Positions 1 to 8,802 of a stretch of 64,000 nt of DNA are shown piece by piece (position 1 is the stretch's first letter; each line of letters opens with the position of its first letter). The position numbers and the translations under genes are program-made. Below the pieces are notes generated by a model. It saw only the letters and a list, made by a program, of their open reading frames with translations, was not told where the DNA came from and did not search any database. This stretch comes from an uncultured Eubacteriaceae bacterium (GTDB lineage Bacteria > Bacillota > Clostridia > Lachnospirales > CAG-274), in the NCBI GenBank assembly GCA_947086655.1, contig CAMTZM010000007.1, positions 20,199 to 84,198 of the forward strand. The letters are read 5' to 3'.

Positions 1-378
1 TAAAATAATTACATACTCCGGATTATTTGCGTCTATATAATCCATATTCTGATAAATAGCATCGGCAGTTCCTGAATACCAATCACCTTGTTCCCCGTCT
101 TTTACATGCGGAGCAAGTATTGTTACCCCGCCGTTTTTACGGTCAAGGTCCCATGGTATTCCTATGCCTATATGCTGATTCAGCAACAACGGCTGATATT
201 GAGTTAATACTCCAACAGTATCTACTCCTGAGTTAATGCAATTACTCATAGGAAAATCTATTATTCTGTATTTTCCTCCAAAAGCAACTGCCGGCTTAGC
301 TTTTCCTGATGTTAAAACACCAAGTCTGCTGCCTTGTCCCCCTGCCAATAACATGGCAATCATTTCTTTTTTTCGCAT
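1..378 (-). CDS. glgC: Glucose-1-phosphate adenylyltransferase, N-terminal part (cut by window edge)
   Basis: This is the first 126 codons of a leftward gene that runs off the window. The product begins [20 protein letters not shown], the nucleotide-binding loop of sugar-nucleotide pyrophosphorylases. [21 protein letters not shown] and SNCINSG segments follow, as in bacterial GlgC. The enzyme makes ADP-glucose from glucose-1-phosphate and ATP for glycogen synthesis in the cytoplasm. The ATG at 378 has a GGGGGT ribosome site just upstream. The catalytic core is intact as far as it can be read (the WYSGTADAI segment is present). The rest of the gene, and any glgD or glgA partner, lies outside the window. 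Confidence 0.93.
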   Translation of the reverse strand, partial: MRKKEMIAMLLAGGQGSRLGVLTSGKAKPAVAFGGKYRIIDFPMSNCINSGVDTVGVLTQYQPLLLNQHIGIGIPWDLDRKNGGVTILAPHVKDGEQGDWYSGTADAIYQNMDYIDANNPEYVIIL

Positions 379-769
379 TAAACTACCCCCTGACGCTGTC
401 ATTTTTTTATTATAATATTTTAAATATATATATATATATTATATTTCAAAAATATACATATATTATAAAAACTTGTTTAATAAATAAAATTATTTTTATA
501 TCTTAAAAAATATATTAAAACCTATAACAGCAGTATTTAACAAACCCACAAAAACCTTCTCTTAATAATTTTGATACACAATTAAAAATCATTTCTTCAT
601 ATTTTAATATTTCCTATATATAATAACATTTATTTCAAATATATACAACACTTTTTAAATATTTTTATTAAGTATGGGTTTAATTTTTGCATAAATATAG
701 TATAATATTTATTATTACCGAATAAAACTTATTTCGGTTAAATTTAACATAAACAAAGAGGTATTTAAT
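379..769. other. AT-rich divergent intergenic region, glgC / murC
   Basis: This 391-base gap separates the divergent glgC and murC starts. It contains an alternating TA tract near 424-440 and long A/T runs. A short inverted repeat at about 717-738 (ACCGAA...TTCGGT) lies in the murC leader. Both genes should be transcribed outward from here. I see no convincing gene or known riboswitch; a short reading frame at 309-506 overlaps glgC and has no ribosome site. Confidence 0.6.
679..706 (+). promoter_or_regulatory. Possible murC promoter
   Basis: A perfect -10 TATAAT at 701-706 lies 64 bases before the murC ATG. The -35 at 679-684 (TTTAAT) is poor, with a 16-base spacer. Position and orientation fit murC, but the weak -35 keeps this tentative. 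Confidence 0.4.
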
Positions 770-2134
770 ATGGATATTAAAAATTATAAGAAAATTCACT
801 TTATAGGAATAGGCGGAATAAGCATGTCTGGTTTAGCTGAAATAGCTGCTTTTTCGGGAATTTCTGTTACAGGCTCAGACAGTGACAAAAATTTTGACTC
901 GTCTATTCTTGAAAAAAAAGGAATTACTGTATACAAAACCCATGATAAAAACAATGTAAAAGACGATACTGAACTTGTTGTTTACACTGCTGCTGTTAAA
1001 AAAGATAATCCTGAGCTTATTGAAGCAGAAAAAAGGCAAATACCAGCTATTGAGCGTGCCGAATTTTTAGGCGTTATGATGAAGGATTTTACATATCCCA
1101 TATCAATAGCCGGAACTCATGGAAAAACTACAACTACGTCAATGCTTGCAGAAATTTTTATGGAAGCCGGACTCGACCCAACGATAAGTGTAGGCGGAAA
1201 ACTTGATTCAATACACGGAAACATAAGAATAGGAGATAACAAATATTTTATTGTTGAAAGCTGTGAGTATTGTGACAGTTTCCTCAAATTTTTCCCTCAC
1301 AGCGCTATTATTTTAAATATTGAAAAAGACCATACCGACTATTTTAAATCAATGGAACAGCTTTACGGCTCATTCAAGAAATTTCTTTCTCTAATTCCTA
1401 AAAATGGATTTGCTGTAATAAATAAAGATATACCTGACTTTCAAAAATTAACTCAAGATTTAAAATGCCCTTTAATCACCTTTGGGCACGATTCTAACGC
1501 TGATTGGCGTGCATCTGACATTTTATATGATAAGAACGCTCACCCGTCTTATACAGTCTTATACAAGGGTAAAAACATAGGTAAAGTTGTACTTAATGTT
1601 TATGGAGAACATAATGTTTATAACAGTCTGTCTGCCTTTGCACTTTCTTATAACTATGGAATAGATGTAAAACATATTATAAAAGGACTTGAAAACTTTA
1701 AAGGCACTCATAGACGATTTGAGCATAAAGGTTTTTATAACGGTGCAGAAATTATAGACGATTATGCACATCACCCTACTGAAATACGTACAACTCTGTC
1801 TTCGGCTAAAAAACAAGATATAAATCGTCTTATATGTGTATTTCAGCCTCATACTTACTCAAGAACAAAATCTTTAATTAACGAATTTGCAAATTCTTTT
1901 GATGATGCTGATATAGTCATTCTTACAGATATATATGCAGCAAGAGAGAAAGATACAGGGGAAATACATTCAAAAGATTTATATAAGCTTTTAGAGGAAA
2001 AAGGTAAAAAAGTTTTTTATTTTGAAAACTTCTCAGAAACAGAAAAATTTTTGAAAAACACACTTAATCCACATGATATGTTAATAACAATAGGTGCAGG
2101 AAACGTCTATTTAGTAGGAGAATCCCTAATTTAA
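770..2134 (+). CDS. murC: UDP-N-acetylmuramate--L-alanine ligase MurC
   Basis: MurC adds L-alanine to UDP-N-acetylmuramic acid, the first amino acid step of peptidoglycan precursor synthesis in the cytoplasm. The 454 residues match the usual family length. Visible domains are an N-terminal Rossmann-like part with FIGIGGISMSGLA (about 11-23), the Mur ligase ATP loop AGTHGKTTT (about 114-122), the central segment with the HTDYF metal/ATP region, and a C-terminal domain with THRRFE and DDYAHHPTE (about 316-339). The ATG at 770 follows a GAGGT-type ribosome site. The gene stands alone on the plus strand, away from a dcw cluster, and ends before a strong terminator and a DnaA-box cluster. Confidence 0.97.
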   Translation: MDIKNYKKIHFIGIGGISMSGLAEIAAFSGISVTGSDSDKNFDSSILEKKGITVYKTHDKNNVKDDTELVVYTAAVKKDNPELIEAEKRQIPAIERAEFLGVMMKDFTYPISIAGTHGKTTTTSMLAEIFMEAGLDPTISVGGKLDSIHGNIRIGDNKYFIVESCEYCDSFLKFFPHSAIILNIEKDHTDYFKSMEQLYGSFKKFLSLIPKNGFAVINKDIPDFQKLTQDLKCPLITFGHDSNADWRASDILYDKNAHPSYTVLYKGKNIGKVVLNVYGEHNVYNSLSAFALSYNYGIDVKHIIKGLENFKGTHRRFEHKGFYNGAEIIDDYAHHPTEIRTTLSSAKKQDINRLICVFQPHTYSRTKSLINEFANSFDDADIVILTDIYAAREKDTGEIHSKDLYKLLEEKGKKVFYFENFSETEKFLKNTLNPHDMLITIGAGNVYLVGESLI

Positions 2135-2149
2135 ACAATTTTTTGCACA

Positions 2150-2223
2150 TTATCCACAATGTTTTCCACAATTGTGTATAATATTAATGTAAATCACAAA
2201 TTTCATCAAATAGTTTTCCACAA
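2150..2223. other. Cluster of four DnaA-box matches
   Basis: Four 9-mers matching the DnaA-box consensus TTWTNCACA lie within 74 bases. They are TTATCCACA at 2150-2158, TTTTCCACA at 2162-2170, TGTGTATAA (reverse-strand TTATACACA) at 2173-2181, and TTTTCCACA at 2214-2222. An AT-rich stretch containing ATTATTATT follows the last box. The cluster sits between murC and its terminator. It could be a DnaA titration or regulatory cluster like those known in Bacillus. Co-directional gene orientation argues against a replication origin here. Confidence 0.6.
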
Positions 2224-2285
2224 TTATTATTTTTTCTACATTTTATATCTCTTGTAAAACAGAGAAAAACATATTTTTTTGCCGT

Positions 2286-2323
2286 AAAAAAACAGATACC
2301 GCAAAAGCGATATCTGTTTTTTA
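2286..2323. terminator. Bidirectional rho-independent terminator
   Basis: The arms AAAAAACAGATA and TATCTGTTTTTT pair around a short inner CGC/GCG stem, with T runs on both strands. It lies between the convergent ends of murC (plus) and the SLH pectate lyase gene (minus) and can serve both. Confidence 0.9.
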
Positions 2324-2336
2324 TTAAATATTTATA

Positions 2337-5300
2337 TTAGTAATTTTCCCAAACACTATAAAGAAGTTTTGTTGCCTCTGCACGAGTCAACTCACTCTTA
2401 GGATTGAGTTTTCCTTCTGAACCTTCTATTATTCCCATTCCTACAAGTTCAGCAACGCTGTCTTTAGCATAATCAGATATCTGATCTGAATCTGAGAATT
2501 TAGATAAGTCTGCCTTTTGTACGCTCTCACCTTTAATAAGTTTCATAGTTTTTGCTATCATTACCATAACTTCTTCTCTTGTAGCATTATTCTTTGCTCC
2601 AAGTGTACTTCCGCTAAATGCATCAAGTATTCCATACTCTTTAGCAGCTGCTATTTGCTCGCTGTAATAGTCAGATGCTGAAACATCGGAATATGTGCTG
2701 TTTGATGTAGCTTTAATATCAAGTATTCCTACCAAAATCTTAATAAAGTCGCCTTTTTTAATATTCTGGTCTGGTGCAAACATGTTATTTCCTATACCGT
2801 TTATTATTTCTCTTGCAGCCAATGTATTAATATAAACCTTTGCCCAATGGTCTGTTACATCATCAAAGGAAACTTCTGACTCATAAGCCGCAAATACTCC
2901 TGATTCAAGCATAGGGAACATAACTTTCTTTGTTACCTTATCATAGAAACTTGCTCTTATTACTTTCATATTTCCGTTTCCGTCAACAGACGCTACTATT
3001 ACTTTTTCAGGATTTGTTACATCCTTGCTGTAATTAATAGCTGTCCATATATAATTATCAAGCTTAACTTCTTTGCCCTGTTCGTCTTTAACACTTACAG
3101 CAACAGCCGTATCTCCCGCTTTAACCTGTACAGCCTCTGGAAGAACTTCTGCTTTCTTAATCTGTACAACTAAACCGTCTTTAGCTGCACCTTTTGTAAG
3201 ACTTACTTCTGCATTTCCAGCTTTTATAATTACATCTTTTTCTGTCTTAGGAACAGAAACATTTGCTACATTTGAATCCTCAAAATCAACAGTAATTTTA
3301 TTATCTGCTTTTTCGAGTTCATTAGCTGTTACTTTTACATCTTTAACCTTTTCTTTTTCAACTTTAACAGGAGTATTGTCTGTTCCTGTATTTTCTTTCT
3401 TATTGTCTTCTGTCTTACTGTCTTCTTGTTTTGTATTATCTGTTTTATCTTTATCAGTCTTATTAGTTTCTGTTTTATCTTTGCTTGATGATGATGAAGA
3501 ACCGCCGCCTGAGCCTCTTACAGGACCTCTGTCGTTATCTTCTTCAACAGGTTTTGTTGTTGTTTCAGTAGGCTCATCAATATCATAATATAAACTTTCG
3601 TCATATCCATGAAGTTTAGGTGCAACTCTATTTGTAGCTATTGCATAGTCTTTCAAAATCTTATAACCTGAGTCATAAATTGTAGATGGATTATAACCTT
3701 CACAGCTATGAATATAGTCAAGAACTTCCGGTTTTAAATCAAGGAAACCATTCAAATTAAACTTTCCGTCTTCATCCTGAGGTATTTTACCGTTTACAAC
3801 AGGGCTTTCCTCACTTACAAAGAAACTTCCGCCAAATTTTTCTTTTGTATCTCCTGATTTATTCTTTGATGTTTTGCTTCTTATAAGGAAATTGTAATCC
3901 TCATCTTCAGCAGTTCCATTCCAGCCTTTTCCTATGCTGTCATTATTATCGTTTTTATCTGAAACAAGACCCATTACATCATATACCATTTCAGACTGTT
4001 TACTGTTACTTGAAAGAGTAACGTTTGCAGCTTTGCTGTTATTTAATCCATTGTTATAAGAAACTGTATCTCTTATTGTCATAAGAGGGTTAGAGTTTGA
4101 TGTAATACCCATATTTCCGTTATCAAAAGCTTTACAGCCAATCATAACATGGTCAATAGGCATAAGGTCTCCACCCATTTTAAATCCATTTCTTCCGCCA
4201 CGCTCTGTATCCCAAAGTTTTTCTGTACCATCATCAAGAAGCTGATATCCAATCTTATAAGCTGTACAGTTTTTAAGAGTTACAGGAGCTATATAACCGC
4301 CTGACTGTTTACAGAATAAATCCCAGCCATCGTCAGAAATATGATGCGCTATACATCCGTCACATACATTACCGTATCCAATAGTGAGTTTCATTGCGTA
4401 ACCGTCTGCATTATTATGAGATGCATCGGCATTATTATATGACTCACAGTTTAAAAGAAGATTTCCAGTAGGCCACTGATTAATATTTTCCTGATTGCTG
4501 TTTACACGGCTTATACCAATACCTGAATCCTTGTTTCCGTATGATTTAATATTTTGTATTAAATTATAACTTCCTCCAACATGGAAAGGTTTAACATTAT
4601 AAGCACAATTTGTTATAGCAAAATCTTTCATTGTAAAATAACTTGCTGCTGATTCTAAACCTTGTGATACTGTCTGGAAGTTAAATACTACTGGACCTTC
4701 CTCAATACTGTCACTTAATTCATAATCATCAAACCAGTTATATTCTTCTCCGGCTTCTTTAGCCTTTTTAGCTATATTAGCATAGTAAGGATTATAACCA
4801 ACCAAAGCCTTAGGATTATTCTTTAATCCTGTCATAGCTTCTGATATTTTAATAGGTTCTGTTCTGTAATATGTTCCCGGAAGAAGTACTACTGTTTGGT
4901 CTAAATCCTGCAATGCAATAGCTGTATCAAAGTTAAGAGGATCGTCTATTGTTCCTGCCGCATTTGAGTTTCCGTCAGGAGCTGCATATATAAACGTATC
5001 TTTTGAGTTAAACGAAGTATGTCTTACTGTCCATGTATAAGTCTTTGAGTCCGTAGATGATAAAGGCTCATAATACTCTGAATACTCTGAAACTACACGT
5101 GGTGTAAACATTACTGTAAACTTATTGTCTGTATTTGCTTCCAATTCAATTGGGAATGATACGTTTTTCTTAGCTACAAAGTAATCTTTGTAAACTAATT
5201 TGTCACCTTGTTTAATAGTTACATATCCGCCTGATTTATTGTTTGCTCTAAGAGCTAAATTATAGTTAGTTTTGTTTGTTACAGTATTTGACATTAAAGA

Positions 5301-8300
5301 CAAAGTAGGTGTAACAGTTTTAATTATACTGCTTACATAATTTTGTGAATTTGTTGTAGGGTCAACCTTTATTAAATCAACATTGCTTACTACAACATCA
5401 CCATAACGAGCTGTAAAGAAACCTAAATAGAAGTAATCCGGGTCGATTACATCAAGACCTGTTTCCTCTGACTCTTTATCATAAAGGAAGAAATCTCTCT
5501 TTGTTACTCCGTTCTGATAGTCATAGCATGTAGCAGCATAACCGCCGTTAATACTTTCAAGACTTAATCTGTATTTATCCCCAATTTTCGGGAAATTTTC
5601 AGATATTGTATTTTGAACGGAACTTCTCTTTACATTTGCACTTGCTGAATATGGTTCTTCTATAAATGTTCTGTATATAAGGTTTATACGGTTCTTTGTT
5701 GAATTAAACAAATAATTTGAAGCTGTTGGGTCGCTTGGGAAACCGCTTCCGCTATGTCCTCCTACAAATACCATATTGGCATATGAGTATGAACCTGTTG
5801 ATAAAGGCTCAGGCTCTCCTGTTGTAGGGTCTAATACAGCTTTGTCTGCTGTATAAGCATAAGTTTTGCCGCCGTCTGCCGGAGCTAAAGGTATAACGTC
5901 TCTTGCCATTATACCGAAACCTTCCTGTCCGTCACGAGCTTCGTCATCATTATTCTGTACATAGTTATTTATATAAAAGTCTGCACTTATTTTAAAATGG
6001 TCTGATGTTTTAAGTCTTGTATAGAAATAAACAATACCGTCATTTGAGTCTGCTTGTTTTCCTGAACCTTTGTCAGCCATAAGATGAATAGCTTTTCCGT
6101 CTGTTAAAATATCTGTATTTGTTTCTTTGTAAGGTCTCTGATTAAGTTTCATCTCTTTATGGCTTGCATCTTTCATTCCTGGGTCATTAACCGGGTCATA
6201 ATTATCTGTCCACCATAATTTACAAGGAGAATCAGGTTTTCCAAAGTTTGTAGCTGAACCGAATACAGCCGGTCTCCAATTGTATTCTTGTTCTTCTTCT
6301 GGATTAGATACAGTTACAGGAAGTTCATATCCTTTTAAGCTATTATTTTTAGCCTCTGTTCCATCTTTAAAATTAATTACTATTTTACTTCCAGCGTTTT
6401 CATTTTCTGGAGTTTTGTTAACAAGTTCATTTATTTTAAAGTTTGAAAGGTCAATTTCGTAATCATTTGGGTTAGCAACTTCTATATCACCGTTTGAGTA
6501 TATATATGATATTTCAAGATTACCCATATTGTACTGTGCGTTTCCATCTTCTTTTGTTCCTGTTCCGTTAAAGTAATCATACCAGAACTTAGGCTCATAA
6601 GAAGTTTGTGAAGCTTCAGCCATTAACTCGCTTGTAACAAGAGGATATGTTGTAAGAGGCCAGCCTGTCATTCTTGAATTTGTTAAAATTCTTTCTGTTA
6701 CCTCTACATTAAATTTAGCTGTAAGATTTTCATCAGCATTTAAAGTTACAACAATTTCTCTTTTTCCAACAGTACTTGTATCTATTTCTTTTGTAGCGCT
6801 ATATTCACTTTCCTGAAGGTTATCTGTTAATATAGCTCCGTCTGCTGTTTTGTAATAAGCTTTTACAACCATACCTGAAAGGTCAAGCTTATCACCAATA
6901 TAATATGTAACTTTTGCCGGTTTAACACCAACAACTATATTTGTAAGTTCGGCATCTGTTACAGTAATATCAAAACTTCCTTCAGCGTCGCCTTGTTCTA
7001 TTCCTTCAATACCTTTACGTTTAACAACAACTTTCTTATTTCCAATCATTTCTTTAGTTATGTATTGTTTTTGAGTTCCGTCAATAAGTTTGTTGTCTAT
7101 ATATAAATCATACTCATCTCTGCTAAGCTGAGGTGTCAAGCCGTCATCATATACAGCCTGAATTTTTAAACCTACAACATCAATTTCTTCTCCCACGTAA
7201 TATATTGTCTTAAATGGAGGAGTTAAAACATTAATATCAGTTGTAACTTTAGATACTACATTAACTGTATATGAAACACTAACATTTCCTATACATATGT
7301 TTATAGTCTGTTCTCCAAGTTTTTTGCTGTCATAATTTTCGATTGTATATCCTGATGTAAATGTTTCTTTTCTTTCTTCTCCGGCTGGGTTTTTATATAA
7401 AACCTCAAGCTCCATACCCTCAAATGTAGGATTATTTCCGTAAATAGCTTTATTGCTCTCAGGAGCTTTTGTCATAGTCATGCTAACTGGTGAAAAATCA
7501 TCTACTTCAAGAGAAATATTTGTAAAAGTAGCAGCCATATTTCTTGCACAGAATACAGCCGGATAAATTTTATCCGGTATTATCGGATTGCCGTCAGCAT
7601 CTGCTGAAACAGCATAATTAGCCTTATCGTAAGCTATGCTGCATGATTTTGTAACTCCGTTTTCTGTACAGCTTACATTATATACGTTTCCTACTTTCTT
7701 TATAACTATGTCGTATGGACCTAAATTTTTCTTTCCGTTTGTTACATCAATTACTTCAGAAAGGTCTATAAGTTCTTTTCCAGCACCTGTCTGAGGATCT
7801 TCTGTTACCATTTTAATGTCAGCTTCTCTGTTTGTTACAGAATCAGCCACAGAATACTTATATGCTCCTCTTATTGCCAAAGTGTATTTTGAATCAGGTG
7901 TTTTTTCTATATATGTATATGCAGAAACAGCTGGAACACCTTGACTTTTTTCCTCTTCTTTAGTAAGACCAACAGCTCCTAAAATTGTAAGACCGGCAGC
8001 CGATTGATTTTGATTTTTCGCAACACCTTCGTTTGCACTGTCAACAACCATAGTAGCTTTAAATGTGAAATCTTCGTCAATTCCAACGCCGTCTTTAGCG
8101 TAATAATACGGATATTGATCCTGTACTTTGGCTCCGTTTTTAATTCCCCATTTTCCTCTGTCTGCCGCAATTATTTTCTTTGATACGGTATCTCCATTTA
8201 CTTCAAAAGTACCGCCTTTTGATAAACTATCTTTATAACCGCCAGTCATTCCTAACTCCCAGCCGTCTTTACCTACAACACGGTCAAGGTCGTTTGCGTC

Positions 8301-8486
8301 TCCGGAAACTCCGGCTGAACCTCCGGAAACAACTTCATCTGTTATCACATTTTCATCTTGTACAGCCGATTCTGTTTCCAATACTTGACTGCTATCAAGT
8401 ACTTGAGTATTATCGGCATAAACCGTAAGAGATGAAAAAATCATCATAACAGCTAAAAACAAAGCTAAAAATCTTTGTTTAACCAT
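2337..8486 (-). CDS. Giant secreted PL9-type pectate lyase with Ig-like and SLH domains
   Basis: The 2049-residue protein begins with a signal peptide (KQRFLALFLAVMMIFSSL, cleavage near VYA). Next come a laminin/concanavalin-like region, at least three bacterial Ig-like modules (about 335-600), a second large beta-rich region, and a parallel beta-helix core (about 1150-1560). The core carries the PL9 hallmarks DGYAMKLTIGYGN and SDDGWDLF, which hold the calcium-binding Asp residues, and NGFKMGG, whose Lys is the expected catalytic base by homology to Pel9A. A Ser/Lys/Asp-rich linker then leads to three SLH domains (about 1865-2049) that would tether it to cell-wall polysaccharide. I start at the ATG at 8486, not 8492, because AAGGAGG is only 2 bases from the latter. 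Its role is probably degradation of pectin at the cell surface. Confidence 0.88.
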   Translation of the reverse strand: MVKQRFLALFLAVMMIFSSLTVYADNTQVLDSSQVLETESAVQDENVITDEVVSGGSAGVSGDANDLDRVVGKDGWELGMTGGYKDSLSKGGTFEVNGDTVSKKIIAADRGKWGIKNGAKVQDQYPYYYAKDGVGIDEDFTFKATMVVDSANEGVAKNQNQSAAGLTILGAVGLTKEEEKSQGVPAVSAYTYIEKTPDSKYTLAIRGAYKYSVADSVTNREADIKMVTEDPQTGAGKELIDLSEVIDVTNGKKNLGPYDIVIKKVGNVYNVSCTENGVTKSCSIAYDKANYAVSADADGNPIIPDKIYPAVFCARNMAATFTNISLEVDDFSPVSMTMTKAPESNKAIYGNNPTFEGMELEVLYKNPAGEERKETFTSGYTIENYDSKKLGEQTINICIGNVSVSYTVNVVSKVTTDINVLTPPFKTIYYVGEEIDVVGLKIQAVYDDGLTPQLSRDEYDLYIDNKLIDGTQKQYITKEMIGNKKVVVKRKGIEGIEQGDAEGSFDITVTDAELTNIVVGVKPAKVTYYIGDKLDLSGMVVKAYYKTADGAILTDNLQESEYSATKEIDTSTVGKREIVVTLNADENLTAKFNVEVTERILTNSRMTGWPLTTYPLVTSELMAEASQTSYEPKFWYDYFNGTGTKEDGNAQYNMGNLEISYIYSNGDIEVANPNDYEIDLSNFKINELVNKTPENENAGSKIVINFKDGTEAKNNSLKGYELPVTVSNPEEEQEYNWRPAVFGSATNFGKPDSPCKLWWTDNYDPVNDPGMKDASHKEMKLNQRPYKETNTDILTDGKAIHLMADKGSGKQADSNDGIVYFYTRLKTSDHFKISADFYINNYVQNNDDEARDGQEGFGIMARDVIPLAPADGGKTYAYTADKAVLDPTTGEPEPLSTGSYSYANMVFVGGHSGSGFPSDPTASNYLFNSTKNRINLIYRTFIEEPYSASANVKRSSVQNTISENFPKIGDKYRLSLESINGGYAATCYDYQNGVTKRDFFLYDKESEETGLDVIDPDYFYLGFFTARYGDVVVSNVDLIKVDPTTNSQNYVSSIIKTVTPTLSLMSNTVTNKTNYNLALRANNKSGGYVTIKQGDKLVYKDYFVAKKNVSFPIELEANTDNKFTVMFTPRVVSEYSEYYEPLSSTDSKTYTWTVRHTSFNSKDTFIYAAPDGNSNAAGTIDDPLNFDTAIALQDLDQTVVLLPGTYYRTEPIKISEAMTGLKNNPKALVGYNPYYANIAKKAKEAGEEYNWFDDYELSDSIEEGPVVFNFQTVSQGLESAASYFTMKDFAITNCAYNVKPFHVGGSYNLIQNIKSYGNKDSGIGISRVNSNQENINQWPTGNLLLNCESYNNADASHNNADGYAMKLTIGYGNVCDGCIAHHISDDGWDLFCKQSGGYIAPVTLKNCTAYKIGYQLLDDGTEKLWDTERGGRNGFKMGGDLMPIDHVMIGCKAFDNGNMGITSNSNPLMTIRDTVSYNNGLNNSKAANVTLSSNSKQSEMVYDVMGLVSDKNDNNDSIGKGWNGTAEDEDYNFLIRSKTSKNKSGDTKEKFGGSFFVSEESPVVNGKIPQDEDGKFNLNGFLDLKPEVLDYIHSCEGYNPSTIYDSGYKILKDYAIATNRVAPKLHGYDESLYYDIDEPTETTTKPVEEDNDRGPVRGSGGGSSSSSSKDKTETNKTDKDKTDNTKQEDSKTEDNKKENTGTDNTPVKVEKEKVKDVKVTANELEKADNKITVDFEDSNVANVSVPKTEKDVIIKAGNAEVSLTKGAAKDGLVVQIKKAEVLPEAVQVKAGDTAVAVSVKDEQGKEVKLDNYIWTAINYSKDVTNPEKVIVASVDGNGNMKVIRASFYDKVTKKVMFPMLESGVFAAYESEVSFDDVTDHWAKVYINTLAAREIINGIGNNMFAPDQNIKKGDFIKILVGILDIKATSNSTYSDVSASDYYSEQIAAAKEYGILDAFSGSTLGAKNNATREEVMVMIAKTMKLIKGESVQKADLSKFSDSDQISDYAKDSVAELVGMGIIEGSEGKLNPKSELTRAEATKLLYSVWENY

Positions 8487-8582
8487 AAACATTTCCTCCT
8501 TCTTATAAGTTTAAAATATATACAAAGTGGAAGATTTAACCTTCACACAGTATATCGTTATTAAGAATTTATCTATATTTTT

Positions 8583-8611
8583 ATTATATACGTATAACTT
8601 CAAAAAAACAA
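8583..8611 (-). promoter_or_regulatory. Promoter of the SLH pectate lyase gene
   Basis: On the minus strand, TTGTTT (8606-8611) and TATAAT (8583-8588) are separated by exactly 17 bases, about 100 bases upstream of the start codon. The leader between them contains a short GAAGGTTAAATCTTC hairpin. Confidence 0.7.
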
Positions 8612-8760
8612 TCCGGCATTTTATACAATAAAACCCTTTATAAAAGCTTGTATTTTTGTTTATTTTTCTACAAAGTTAAGTATATTAAAGTTTACCAAAA
8701 TATACTTTTAAAAAAGCTGTACGTATATGTCTATATTCATATTAATTTATTAAAAAGTCA

Positions 8761-8796
8761 AATCAAAAACCGCCGCCAAAAATATGAAAGGCGGCG
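8761..8796 (-). terminator. Terminator of the secreted-protein gene
   Basis: Read on the minus strand, CGCCGCC and GGCGGCG form a GC-rich stem with a 12-base loop, followed by GTTTTTG. It lies just after the stop codon of the gene that starts at 10365. Apart from this and the pectate lyase promoter, the 310-base gap 8487-8802 shows only AT-rich sequence. Confidence 0.85.
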
Positions 8797-8802
8797 TATT
8801 AT

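Noticed and set aside
421..440. Alternating TA tract as a microsatellite of interest
   Set aside because: Short TA runs are common in AT-rich intergenic DNA; it gives no further signal.
309..506. 65-codon plus-strand frame in front of murC
   Set aside because: It overlaps the glgC start, is made of AT-rich hydrophobic codons, and has no ribosome site.
2150..2223. Calling the DnaA-box cluster the chromosomal origin
   Set aside because: No dnaA or dnaN is near, and the genes to the right run mainly toward the cluster, opposite to what an origin here would predict.
3073..3588. 171-codon plus-strand frame opposite the pectate lyase gene
   Set aside because: It is Ser/Leu-rich, antisense to the Lys/Thr/Asp linker of the real gene, with no ribosome site. 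A shadow of codon bias.
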